DNA of 64,000 bases from Clostridium frigoris (GTDB taxonomy: Bacteria > Bacillota > Clostridia > Clostridiales > Clostridiaceae), in contig NZ_JAHLDV010000005.1 of the NCBI RefSeq assembly GCF_018861865.1, positions 1 through 64,000 of the forward strand, read 5' to 3'. A program made the position numbers and the translations under genes. Each line of letters opens with the position of its first letter. Position 1 is the first letter of the stretch. This document shows, piece by piece, positions 39,795-47,301 of the stretch. Under the pieces are notes generated by a model, which was given only the letters and a program-made list of their open reading frames with translations, was not told the origin of the DNA and did no database searches.

Positions 39795-41174
39795 ATGTCT
39801 TTTGATTTTATAAAAGATAAGAACAAAAAAATTCATTTCATAGGAATCGGCGGTATAAGTATGAGCGGACTCGCTGAAATACTTGTAAAAAATGGTTATA
39901 AAGTTTCAGGTTCTGATATGCATTCATCACATATAACCGATAAACTAAAAAAACAAAATGTTGAAATATATATAGGACATGATGCCTCTAACATAAAGGA
40001 TGTTGATTTAGTAGTTTACACTGCTGCTATCCCTCCTGAAAATCCTGAATATATTAAAGCCACTCAACTAAACATTCCTCTAATGGATAGAGCTGAATTT
40101 TTAGGTCAAATTATGAAGGGCCATAAGTATAATGTTGCAGTAGCCGGTACACATGGTAAAACAACTTCAACTTCAATGCTTGCCCACATAATTTTAAAAG
40201 AAGATGTAGATCCTACTATATTAGTTGGAGGAGAATTAGATGCTATTTCTGGCAATGTACTAGCTGGACATAGTGACTATTTTATTACAGAAGCCTGTGA
40301 ATACAAGGCATCATTCTTAAAGTTTTTTCCATATATAGGTACAATACTTGATATAGACGCAGATCATTTAGATTACTACAGAGACATAAATCATATTAAA
40401 GATACCTTTGTAAAATTTATTAATCTTATACCTAAAGAAGGTTACCTAGTTGCAAATATAGAAGATGAGAATATTAAAACTATTCTCCATGATAATGACT
40501 ATAAGTGTACTATCCTTACTTATGGTCTAAATCATGGAGATCTTAGAGCAAAAGATATTATTTACAACGAATTAGGTTGCGCAAATTTTAATGTATATAA
40601 AGAAGGCTTACTATTATTTCACATAAATCTCAATGTACCAGGGGAATATAATGTTCTAAACGCACTTGCAAGTATAGGTGCTTCACTACTCCTTAATTTT
40701 TCCGAGAACTCCATTACCTCCGGACTTTCAGGTTTTAATGGTACTCATAGAAGATTTGAGTTAAAGGGAACAAAGGACGGAGTAACTGTTATCGATGATT
40801 ATGCTCATCATCCTACAGAAATAAAAGCAACTTTAGGTGCTACTAAAAATTATCCACACAAAAATATTTATTGTGTATTTCAACCACATACTTATTCAAG
40901 AACATTAAGCTTATTTGAGGACTTTTCAAATTCTTTTTATGATATAGATAATCTAATACTCGCAGATATTTACGCTGCTAGAGAGAAAGATACCGGTGTT
41001 GTAAGTTCAGACACGCTTGGTGATAGAATAAGAGAAAAGAACGTAAATTGTATAAATATTCATAGCTTTAACGAAATTGTAAGTTATCTTAAATCCAATT
41101 TAAAAAAGGGAGATATTCTTATAACTATGGGGGCCGGAGACGTTGTTAATGTAGGTGAAATGTACCTAAAATAG
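39795..41174 (+). CDS. murC: UDP-N-acetylmuramate--L-alanine ligase
   Basis: First amino-acid-adding step of peptidoglycan precursor synthesis. 459 residues: [18 protein letters not shown] (UDP-binding loop), the ATP loop [38 protein letters not shown] and [14 protein letters not shown], all MurC hallmarks, and FQPHTYSRT in the C-terminal domain. AGGGAG precedes the ATG. It is the first plus-strand gene of the window and forms its own unit, ending in a strong bidirectional terminator. Confidence 0.96.
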   Translation: MSFDFIKDKNKKIHFIGIGGISMSGLAEILVKNGYKVSGSDMHSSHITDKLKKQNVEIYIGHDASNIKDVDLVVYTAAIPPENPEYIKATQLNIPLMDRAEFLGQIMKGHKYNVAVAGTHGKTTSTSMLAHIILKEDVDPTILVGGELDAISGNVLAGHSDYFITEACEYKASFLKFFPYIGTILDIDADHLDYYRDINHIKDTFVKFINLIPKEGYLVANIEDENIKTILHDNDYKCTILTYGLNHGDLRAKDIIYNELGCANFNVYKEGLLLFHINLNVPGEYNVLNALASIGASLLLNFSENSITSGLSGFNGTHRRFELKGTKDGVTVIDDYAHHPTEIKATLGATKNYPHKNIYCVFQPHTYSRTLSLFEDFSNSFYDIDNLILADIYAAREKDTGVVSSDTLGDRIREKNVNCINIHSFNEIVSYLKSNLKKGDILITMGAGDVVNVGEMYLK

Positions 41175-41213
41175 GTTTAGCTCTTAATCAAGTTATTTCT
41201 AACAATAATTTAA

Positions 41214-41253
41214 AACAAAAAGGTCATAGACTTGCTAGCCTATGACCTTTTTT
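41214..41253. terminator. Bidirectional terminator between murC and a hypothetical gene
   Basis: AAAAAGGTCATAG/CTATGACCTTTTTT stem (about 41218-41253) with a short loop. U tracts on both strands serve murC (plus) and the gene at 41279 (minus). Confidence 0.92.
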
Positions 41254-41278
41254 GATTCTTTACTAAATTTAATTTCTT

Positions 41279-41635
41279 TTAATTGTCTTCCTCATCATTC
41301 ATTGTTAGGCTTACAAAAAAATCTTTTCTACAAACTTCCAAATATATTTTACTATAATCTATTTCAAAATTTGCCATGGACGAATAAATTCCACTATCAC
41401 TTAAAAGGTGTATAGTACATATATTATTCTCATTTACATTGCAGAATCTAACAAGAATACTTTTAACCAATGGGAACTGCACTCTATAGTTTACTAATTT
41501 AGTAAAATTATTAAAATATATATTTACACATCTATACTCTACATCAATTATTAAATCAACGTTATATTTATCCTTTTGTATTTCTTTTAATTTAAAATCA
41601 CTGTTTATTTTAAAATTGTTTTTTTCATAAATCAT
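41279..41635 (-). CDS. Hypothetical protein, 118 residues
   Basis: No family recognised. From the ATG at 41635 (GGAGGAG about four bases upstream) the product starts MIYEKNNFKINSDFKLKEIQ. It is soluble, rich in Asn, Asp, Ile and Val, probably mostly beta (alternating hydrophobic pattern in VDLIIDVEYRCVNIYFN and VQFPLVKSILVRF), and ends in an acidic TMNDEEDN. The longer frame to 41665 has no ribosome binding site. Single-gene unit. Confidence 0.75.
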   Translation of the reverse strand: MIYEKNNFKINSDFKLKEIQKDKYNVDLIIDVEYRCVNIYFNNFTKLVNYRVQFPLVKSILVRFCNVNENNICTIHLLSDSGIYSSMANFEIDYSKIYLEVCRKDFFVSLTMNDEEDN

Positions 41636-41823
41636 GTATCTCCTCCAATAAAAACTTGATATCAATATATTTATAATATAAATATATCATGCATTTTACA
41701 AGTTTTCTATATTAAACTACCTTACACGTTTTCACATCTATTAAAATCAGTTAATTATACTGCGTAAAAATATCAATTTTAGGTAACACTATAATAGAAA
41801 AAAACATTTTGGAGGTATATATA

Positions 41824-42147
41824 ATGAAAAATTTTCTTGTTTCGGCTGTAGTCGATATAGTAATAATTTTCGCCTCATATTTTCTATTTGTACATGTTAT
41901 AAGTGGACCAACCCGTCATAGATTATATGAAAAATTTATGAGTTCTTTTGCAAAATTTGTAATTATAATTTTTATAGCCAGTGTGCTAGTCACATCCCTT
42001 ACTGCTCTAATCTTATATAAGACACAATATATAGTGTATATTAATGTTGCAGCTCCTGCATTAGTCTCTATATTGGTAGGTTTCGTTATGTCTACTGTAC
42101 CTACTAGAGGCACCGGCGATAAGGAAGCTGACGCTAATAAAAAGTAA
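41824..42147 (+). CDS. Small membrane protein, 107 residues
   Basis: No family recognised. Three predicted TM helices: ~1-24 (VSAVVDIVIIFASYFLFVHVI), ~43-65 (FAKFVIIIFIASVLVTSLTALIL) and ~70-92 (INVAAPALVSILVGFVM), with a short charged C-terminus (GDKEADANKK). GGAGG is eight bases before the ATG at 41824, which argues against the upstream in-frame TTG. It has a hairpin terminator just after. It may be a channel-like or regulatory small protein; no function can be assigned. Confidence 0.8.
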   Translation: MKNFLVSAVVDIVIIFASYFLFVHVISGPTRHRLYEKFMSSFAKFVIIIFIASVLVTSLTALILYKTQYIVYINVAAPALVSILVGFVMSTVPTRGTGDKEADANKK

Positions 42148-42159
42148 TCTACACATTGC

Positions 42160-42205
42160 TGCTTTTCGGATGATATAATGAATTTACCATCCGAATCTCT
42201 TTCAA
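42160..42205 (+). terminator. Probable terminator after the small membrane protein
   Basis: TCGGATG/CATCCGA (42166-42172/42188-42194) with a 15-base loop, followed by ATCTCTTT. Confidence 0.5.
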
Positions 42206-42232
42206 ACATAATTAATAATAATTATGTTTGAA
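42201..42232. repeat. Perfect 14-bp inverted repeat
   Basis: TTCAAACATAATTA/TAATTATGTTTGAA with a 4-base spacer, 20 bases upstream of the first tRNA-Pro promoter. No U tract follows. It could be an operator or a second terminator-like hairpin. Confidence 0.7.
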
Positions 42233-42251
42233 AATATATTCTTAAAATATA

Positions 42252-42280
42252 TTGACATTTATACATTTATTTTATATAAT
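42252..42280 (+). promoter_or_regulatory. tRNA-Pro promoter P1, perfect consensus
   Basis: TTGACA (42252-42257), 17-base spacer, TATAAT (42275-42280). Confidence 0.8.
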
Positions 42281-42358
42281 AGGTATTGTATTTAACAAAT
42301 GGAATTTATGTTTCACAGATTTTGTATCAAATATTTTTAATAATATTTGAAAATGCTA

Positions 42359-42387
42359 TTGACATTTGTCCGTTTATTTTGTATAAT
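42359..42387 (+). promoter_or_regulatory. tRNA-Pro promoter P2, perfect consensus
   Basis: TTGACA (42359-42364), 17-base spacer, TATAAT (42382-42387), 12 bases before the mature tRNA. The spacer resembles that of P1 (both contain a TTTATTTT stretch), as if the promoter had been duplicated. Confidence 0.82.
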
Positions 42388-42399
42388 TAACATTGTCTT

Positions 42400-42475
42400 C
42401 GGGGTGTAGCGCAGCTGGGAGCGCGCGTGGTTTGGGACCATGAGGTCGCAGGTTCAATCCCTGTCACCCCGACCA
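42400..42475 (+). tRNA. tRNA-Pro (UGG)
   Basis: 76-base cloverleaf: acceptor CGGGGTG/CACCCCG, anticodon loop TTTGGGA, T-loop GGTTCAATCC, CCA encoded. It has two strong promoters and its own terminator. Confidence 0.96.
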
Positions 42476-42507
42476 AAAAGAGTTGTCTAACGACAACTCT
42501 TTTTTTA
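42474..42507 (+). terminator. Terminator after tRNA-Pro
   Basis: Perfect hairpin AAAGAGTTGTC/GACAACTCTTT with a TAAC loop and a run of U, directly after the CCA end. Confidence 0.95.
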
Positions 42508-42651
42508 TACATTTTTTTATACTATTAAAATGTATAAAATAATTCATTTTTGACAAAATTAATAATGATACTCCATTTTATTGTCTTTTATCAATACTAT
42601 GCTAAAATCATTACATAACTAATAACTAATAACAAATTAGGAGTGATTATT

Positions 42652-43998
42652 TTGAATAAAATGTATAACGAACTTTTTAAGACTCTACTTAAATCTTATA
42701 ATCAAGATAATTTTGAAAATAAGGTTCATGAGTTACTATCTGAAGATAATGTTAATAAAAAAGAACTAAGTGCCATAATCTCTTCACTTTGTGGTGTTGA
42801 TGTAGATTTTTCGCTTAATTACATAAAAGATTTAAAAAAGGCTATCTCTACCTATGAAATAAATCATAAAGTGGTAAATAAAATTAAAGATTGTACTATG
42901 AATTGTTTAGATAATCCTGGGAAAACACCTTGTCAAGCCTCTTGCCCTTTTGATGCTATATTAATAGATAATAAAAGCAATACTCCATACATTGATAATG
43001 ATAAATGCACAGAATGTGGATTTTGCATAGAAGCCTGCCCCAGTGGTGCCTTAATGGATAAAGTAGAATTTATTCCACTTTTAAATTTATTAAAAGGAAA
43101 TTCTACAGTAATAGCGGCTGTAGCACCTGCAATTACTGGTCAATTCGGAGAAAATGTTAACGTGGATAATCTTAGAACAGCTTTTAAAAAAATAGGTTTT
43201 ACAGATATGGTTGAAGTTGCATTTTTTGCAGATATGCTTACAATAAAAGAAGCAGTAGAATTCGATGAGCATGTTAAAACAAAAGAAGATTTAATGCTTA
43301 CCTCCTGTTGTTGTCCTATGTGGGTCGGAATGGTAAAAAGGGTGTACAATGATTTAGTTAAGTATGTATCTCCATCTGTTTCTCCTATGATTGCCTCCGG
43401 AAGAGTATTAAAGGAGTTGAACCCTAACTGCAAAGTAGTCTTTATAGGACCCTGCATTGCAAAAAAGGGTGAAGCTAAAGAAAAGGACCTTTTAGGTGAT
43501 ATAGATTATGTACTTACCTTCGCAGAACTTAAGGATATTTTTGAGACACTTGGTATTGACCCAGAAAAACTTGAAGAAGATGTCTCTACTGAATATGCAT
43601 CTCGTGGCGGTAGACTTTATGCAAGAACTGGCGGAGTATCTATAGCCGTTGGCGAAATGATTGAGAAATTATTTCCCCAAAAATACCATTTATTAAATGC
43701 TATTCAAGGAAATGGTGTAAAAGAATGTAAGGCACTACTTACCAAAGCTCAAACAAAAGAGGTTGATGCAAACTTTATTGAAGGTATGGGGTGTGTTGGT
43801 GGTTGCGTTGGAGGACCTAAAGCTTTGATTGACTCAACTTCTGGAAGAAACAGAGTAAACAAGTTTGCAGAAGACTCAAAATTTAAAACATCCGTAGATA
43901 GTGATTGTATGAAAGATATTCTAAGTAGAATTGGAATTAATACTATTGATGATTTTAAAAATAAAGAAAAAACTAAAATATTCGGCAGAGAATTTTAA
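42652..43998 (+). CDS. [FeFe]-hydrogenase-like protein, group B type
   Basis: 448 residues from a TTG at 42652, nine bases after AGGAG (an ATG at 42661 is an alternative). An N-terminal helical segment of ~80 residues, a cysteine cluster (CTMNCLDNPGKTPCQASCP), a [4Fe-4S] ferredoxin motif KCTECGFCIEACPSGA, then the H-cluster signatures L1 LTSCCCPMW, L2 IGPCIAKK and L3 EGMGCVGGCVGGP. These variants match the poorly studied group B hydrogenases, not the classical group A (MPCTxKKxE). It may oxidise or evolve H2 with ferredoxin, or act in redox sensing. No partner gene lies next to it and no HydEFG maturases are in the window. Confidence 0.9.
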   Translation: MNKMYNELFKTLLKSYNQDNFENKVHELLSEDNVNKKELSAIISSLCGVDVDFSLNYIKDLKKAISTYEINHKVVNKIKDCTMNCLDNPGKTPCQASCPFDAILIDNKSNTPYIDNDKCTECGFCIEACPSGALMDKVEFIPLLNLLKGNSTVIAAVAPAITGQFGENVNVDNLRTAFKKIGFTDMVEVAFFADMLTIKEAVEFDEHVKTKEDLMLTSCCCPMWVGMVKRVYNDLVKYVSPSVSPMIASGRVLKELNPNCKVVFIGPCIAKKGEAKEKDLLGDIDYVLTFAELKDIFETLGIDPEKLEEDVSTEYASRGGRLYARTGGVSIAVGEMIEKLFPQKYHLLNAIQGNGVKECKALLTKAQTKEVDANFIEGMGCVGGCVGGPKALIDSTSGRNRVNKFAEDSKFKTSVDSDCMKDILSRIGINTIDDFKNKEKTKIFGREF

Positions 43999-44088
43999 AT
44001 AATATTAAAAAATATATGTATAGGTTTATTTATGATACAATATATAGTAGTAGATATAAATAATTTTTTATAACAAAGGGAGGGGTTT

Positions 44089-44613
44089 ATGAAATCACTA
44101 TTTGAGTATATAAGTGATAAAGATATTAACATACTTAGAATTATAAATAATTCTTGGAAATGTAGGTTTTTAGATATTATAATGCCATCTATGACTTATC
44201 TAGGCTCCTTCCCTTTTATGTTTATATTTTGTACTGCTACTTTTTTATTTCATATCACTTTGCTTCATGCCATGGCTATTAATGCTATGATTTCTATAAC
44301 AATTAGTACTGGCATTGGTAAAATACTAAAAGTAACCGTTACTAGATTAAGGCCCTTTATAAAAATTCCAAACTTAAATATAAAAAAGATAGGTATTGAT
44401 AAATACTCTTTCCCATCAGGTCATACAACTGGTGCATTTTCGTTAGCTGTAATAATAGCTTTGTATTTTCCTATTTTTGGATTTATAACTATACCCCTAG
44501 CCATATGTGTAGGCATCTCTAGGATATACATAGGAGTTCACTACCCCACAGATGTTATTATGGGCATTTTTATTGGAACCACTTGTTCTTTACTTACTTA
44601 TACGTTCTTTTGA
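44089..44613 (+). CDS. PAP2-family membrane phosphatase
   Basis: 174 residues, four to five TM helices. The three acid-phosphatase motifs are present: KVTVTRLRP (KX6RP-like), PSGHT and SRIYIGVHYPTDVIMG (SRX5HX3D). The family dephosphorylates undecaprenyl diphosphate or phosphatidic or phosphatidylglycerol phosphate at the membrane. The starting MKSLFEYISDKDINILRIIN resembles small clostridial PAP2 proteins. A strong SD (AGGGAGGGG) precedes the ATG. The HAD gene follows after ~47 bases on the same strand. Confidence 0.9.
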   Translation: MKSLFEYISDKDINILRIINNSWKCRFLDIIMPSMTYLGSFPFMFIFCTATFLFHITLLHAMAINAMISITISTGIGKILKVTVTRLRPFIKIPNLNIKKIGIDKYSFPSGHTTGAFSLAVIIALYFPIFGFITIPLAICVGISRIYIGVHYPTDVIMGIFIGTTCSLLTYTFF

Positions 44614-44660
44614 GGAATCTTAAAATTAAAATGTATTATACTTACATAAGAGGTGATTAA

Positions 44661-45314
44661 ATGCTAACTAATATTAAAGCTGCAATTTTTGATCTAGATG
44701 GAACCCTTATTGACTCTATGTGGGTTTGGAACAAAATAGATGAGAATTATTTTAGATGTAGAAATATTACTTTACCCAAAGATTTAAAAAGCCAAATAGA
44801 ACATCTTAGCTTTGATGAAACCGCAGCATATTTTAAAAGTAATTTTGGTATATTAGACACTATAGACGAAATCAAAAATGAATGGAACGATTTTGCTTAT
44901 AATCAGTACCTTAACCATGTTAAACTAAAACCGGGTGTACTTGAATTCCTATCATTACTAAAAAAAATGAATATAAAAATTGGACTAGCTACAAGTAATA
45001 GTAAATCTCTATTAGAAGTTGTTCTTAAATCTAATGGCATATACCACTATTTTGATTCTATAACACTCACTGATGAAGTGTCTCGAGGCAAAAACTTTCC
45101 TGATGTGTATTTACTCGCTGCCGAGAAATTAGGTGTAAAACCTGATCAGTGTGTTGTATTTGAGGATATACTACCAGCAGTCAAAGGTGCAAAGGCTGCT
45201 GGCATGAAGGTAGTTGCAGTGTATGACTCTTCGTCTAAAGATCAAAAAGAAGATATTATTACCAATTCAGATATGTACATTCTAGAATATAACGAATTAA
45301 TTACTGCAATTTAA
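44661..45314 (+). CDS. HAD-superfamily hydrolase (beta-phosphoglucomutase-like)
   Basis: 217 residues. Motif I FDLDGTLIDS with the nucleophile Asp, a helical cap domain (~20-80), motif II LATSNSKS, motif III Lys in the DEVSRGKNFPDVYLLA stretch, and motif IV VFEDILPAVKGAKAAGM. The cap type is that of PGM-like phosphatases. The substrate cannot be told. AGAGGTGATT precedes the ATG. It may be cotranscribed with the PAP2 gene and has its own terminator. Confidence 0.92.
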   Translation: MLTNIKAAIFDLDGTLIDSMWVWNKIDENYFRCRNITLPKDLKSQIEHLSFDETAAYFKSNFGILDTIDEIKNEWNDFAYNQYLNHVKLKPGVLEFLSLLKKMNIKIGLATSNSKSLLEVVLKSNGIYHYFDSITLTDEVSRGKNFPDVYLLAAEKLGVKPDQCVVFEDILPAVKGAKAAGMKVVAVYDSSSKDQKEDIITNSDMYILEYNELITAI

Positions 45315-45343
45315 GCCTCATGTTTATACATGAGGTTTTTTTA
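45315..45343 (+). terminator. Terminator after the HAD hydrolase
   Basis: Hairpin GCCTCATGT/ACATGAGGT with a 4-base loop and seven U, beginning at the stop codon. Confidence 0.92.
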
Positions 45344-45483
45344 TGAATTTTTTTGCATAGTATGGAATACTATATATTAATATACAATAGACTTTAAACT
45401 TATTATACTTAAATAGTTTAGTTTAAAACCCATTGCTATAAAACGTTTTTCATTATATAAGTAATTTACAAGGAGAGATATTA

Positions 45484-45936
45484 TTGCTTATTTTTTTATT
45501 TTCAATTCTTTTGATATGCTTTGGTGTGTATTATTATATAATGAACCAAAAATTATCAACCCAAAAAACTCAGTTAAGGATTAGTTCTAGACAAAATAGA
45601 GATTATAAGTCAAAAATTTCAAATTTACATGATTCTGATGCACCTATAATAATAAAGTATAAACCATCTCTTTTTAGGACTGGAACTACAAAAGACAGTT
45701 GCAGCCTATATCTAAGCCCCCTTGAAAATTCTCAAATTGTCTCTACTGTAGTTAAAGATACTATCGTAGAGATTCAAGATTGTGCTGAGATTTTTAATGT
45801 TTTATGGTATGAGGTAGCTCTTAAATCTCAGACTAACATTAATAATAAAGGATGGGTAAAAAAAAACGTCCTGATTACTCTAGATGATACTGTTAATAAT
45901 CATGAAGAGACTATTTATGAAAAAAGTGCTACCTAA
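45484..45936 (+). CDS. Membrane-anchored SH3-like domain protein
   Basis: 150 residues from a TTG with AAGGAG eight bases upstream. One N-terminal TM helix (LIFLFSILLICFGVYYYIM, ~1-20), a polar linker, then a bacterial SH3-like (SH3_3) region: LYLSPLENSQIVSTVVKDTIVEI, then WYEVAL and GWVKKNVL, which closes this fold (GW motif). Such domains often bind cell-wall peptides. The function is otherwise unknown. Ends in a bidirectional terminator shared with the small gene on the opposite strand. Confidence 0.78.
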   Translation: MLIFLFSILLICFGVYYYIMNQKLSTQKTQLRISSRQNRDYKSKISNLHDSDAPIIIKYKPSLFRTGTTKDSCSLYLSPLENSQIVSTVVKDTIVEIQDCAEIFNVLWYEVALKSQTNINNKGWVKKNVLITLDDTVNNHEETIYEKSAT

Positions 45937-45942
45937 AAAAGC

Positions 45943-45976
45943 AAAGGCATATATTCAAAAATATATGCCTTTTAAT
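45943..45976. terminator. Bidirectional terminator
   Basis: AAAGGCATATA/TATATGCCTTT stem with a 7-base loop. U tracts on the plus strand and (GCTTTTTTAG) on the minus strand. Serves the SH3-like gene (plus) and the 34-residue gene (minus). Confidence 0.88.
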
Positions 45977-46080
45977 TAATCTTTTTTATGTGTTTTTTTA
46001 TCATGTTTAGTTCCAGAATTATTCGCTTTCTTTTCTTTTTCTTGTTGACTTGCACAAGAATTATCTTTTTTTTCACCCAT
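45976..46080 (-). CDS. Small lysine-rich protein, 34 residues
   Basis: Too short for usual gene callers. ATG GGT GAA at 46080, with GGAGG ten bases upstream, reads MGEKKDNSCASQQEKEKK and ends THKKD, then stops right at a terminator. 13 of 34 residues are Lys, with no hydrophobic segment and one Cys. An overlapping frame starting two codons earlier (ATG TCA TGG) is better spaced from GGAGG and cannot be excluded. The position between a ribosome binding site and a terminator supports a real small gene; the function is unknown. Confidence 0.6.
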   Translation of the reverse strand: MGEKKDNSCASQQEKEKKANNSGTKHDKKTHKKD

Positions 46081-46256
46081 GACATTTATACCTCCTACAT
46101 CTAAAATCTAATAACACTACCATTATAATATTATATCCAATCTACAAATTTCCAATCACACTATTTCTATCATTACTGAAGTTTTATATTTTTTAAAATG
46201 CTAATTATGTTATAATTTATAAATAAGACTAACACGCTTGTTAGAACTAAAGGGGT

Positions 46257-46385
46257 TTAACGACATTTCACAAGGAAAGTCTCCCACTTCTATAAGTGAG
46301 AGTAACATTCCCTAACAAATAGAAAACTTCAGTAGGAATATAAATCTCCTTCTGAAGTCGTTAATATTTCAGCTGCGAAGGAGAT
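46257..46385 (+). ncRNA. Structured RNA element, copy B (leader of the 287-aa gene)
   Basis: Closing helix TTAACGA/TCGTTAA (46257-46263/46358-46364). Hairpin CTC-C-CACTT/AAGTG-A-GAG (46281-46302) whose CTAT loop can pair with ATAG (46319-46322), a possible pseudoknot. Hairpin CTTCAG-T-AGGA/TCCT-T-CTGAAG (46327-46337/46347-46357). ATCTCCTTC (46344-46352) can alternatively pair with GAAGGAGAT (46377-46385), which holds the ribosome binding site of the gene starting at 46394. This looks like a translational switch. Copy A at 21945-22118 is homologous and covaries in the closing helix. Confidence 0.75.
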
Positions 46386-46393
46386 GATTTAAT

Positions 46394-47257
46394 ATGAGAA
46401 TAATATCCGAAAATAACCTATGTATAAATAGACCATATATAAATTTAAAGAAATTGCCAATAAAAAGTTCACTTAGAGTTGGTGAAATTACTACAGCTGG
46501 CTTTAAAGGTACTTATATAATAAATCAACATACACAAGACTTATCTACTAATGAGAATTACATGCTACAATTTAATAACGGAATCCAGAAAATGACACTT
46601 GATACTCAGCTACTGAATGAACTTTTATTAGTTGAAGTCAATTATTCATCTAAGAACAGTAATAAATCTGCTAAATTCAAGGTTTACTTTGTTTTAGATA
46701 ATATAAAATATTCCTTACCGTTTAGCCAATTCCAGGACATTTATGAGAATTGCATGAATATCTTAACTAGAGACCTTGATGGTAAAGAGGAATTAACTTA
46801 TATAAAAGAAAGCTTCAGTGATCTACAAAATGATAAACTCCCAGTAGATATAGACTTAAATTTAGAAAGATTACAAGAATTTAAAGATAAGGTAAACTAC
46901 AAAAGAAATATATATTATTTTGTTATAAATAACATAGCTTCAAATACTTCAAAGTACGATATTAACGCTAAACCTAAAGAAATATTAATAAGTAATACTT
47001 TAATAGTTCTAAGATATAACGTTTCTACAAGATTATATATCATACTAGAACCTACTGATAAAACAACTAAAATAAAATTAAATGAAACTGATATTATTTG
47101 TAACCTTGGCGAAGCTAATTTTCCTACAGTTAGCATATGCACGAGTTATGGACTCGGAAAATTATTAGATGTTAAAAATAATGTTATTCCAAATACCAAT
47201 ACATTATCATTATTTGCAAATATTTTAGACCTAGGATTAAATGTTTTAGATAATTAG
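46394..47257 (+). CDS. Hypothetical protein, 287 residues
   Basis: No family recognised. Soluble, no signal peptide, mostly beta-looking N-terminal ~130 residues (KSSLRVGEITTAGFKGTYIIN, LLLVEVNYSS, KFKVYFVLD), a helical middle (~130-175), and another beta-rich end (ILISNTLIVLRYNVSTRLYIIL). The start has GGAG ten bases upstream, inside the 3' end of the structured RNA element, so its translation is the most likely target of that RNA. Single-gene unit ending in a strong bidirectional terminator. Confidence 0.8.
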   Translation: MRIISENNLCINRPYINLKKLPIKSSLRVGEITTAGFKGTYIINQHTQDLSTNENYMLQFNNGIQKMTLDTQLLNELLLVEVNYSSKNSNKSAKFKVYFVLDNIKYSLPFSQFQDIYENCMNILTRDLDGKEELTYIKESFSDLQNDKLPVDIDLNLERLQEFKDKVNYKRNIYYFVINNIASNTSKYDINAKPKEILISNTLIVLRYNVSTRLYIILEPTDKTTKIKLNETDIICNLGEANFPTVSICTSYGLGKLLDVKNNVIPNTNTLSLFANILDLGLNVLDN

Positions 47258-47261
47258 ACGT

Positions 47262-47293
47262 AAAAAGAGCTAGAAATTATTCTAGCTCTTTTT
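47262..47293. terminator. Bidirectional terminator
   Basis: Perfect 13-bp hairpin AAAAAGAGCTAGA/TCTAGCTCTTTTT with a 6-base loop, between the convergent genes at 46394 (plus) and 47302 (minus). Confidence 0.95.
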
Positions 47294-47301
47294 ATGTTTA
47301 A

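Noticed and set aside
46257-46385. Known riboswitch classes as an explanation (c-di-GMP, preQ1, purine, glycine, THF, SAM)
   Set aside because: The conserved cores of these classes as I remember them are not present. A database search is still needed to exclude less familiar families.
46257-46385. Hammerhead ribozyme, suggested by GAAAGTC
   Set aside because: No CUGANGA partner and no matching stems.
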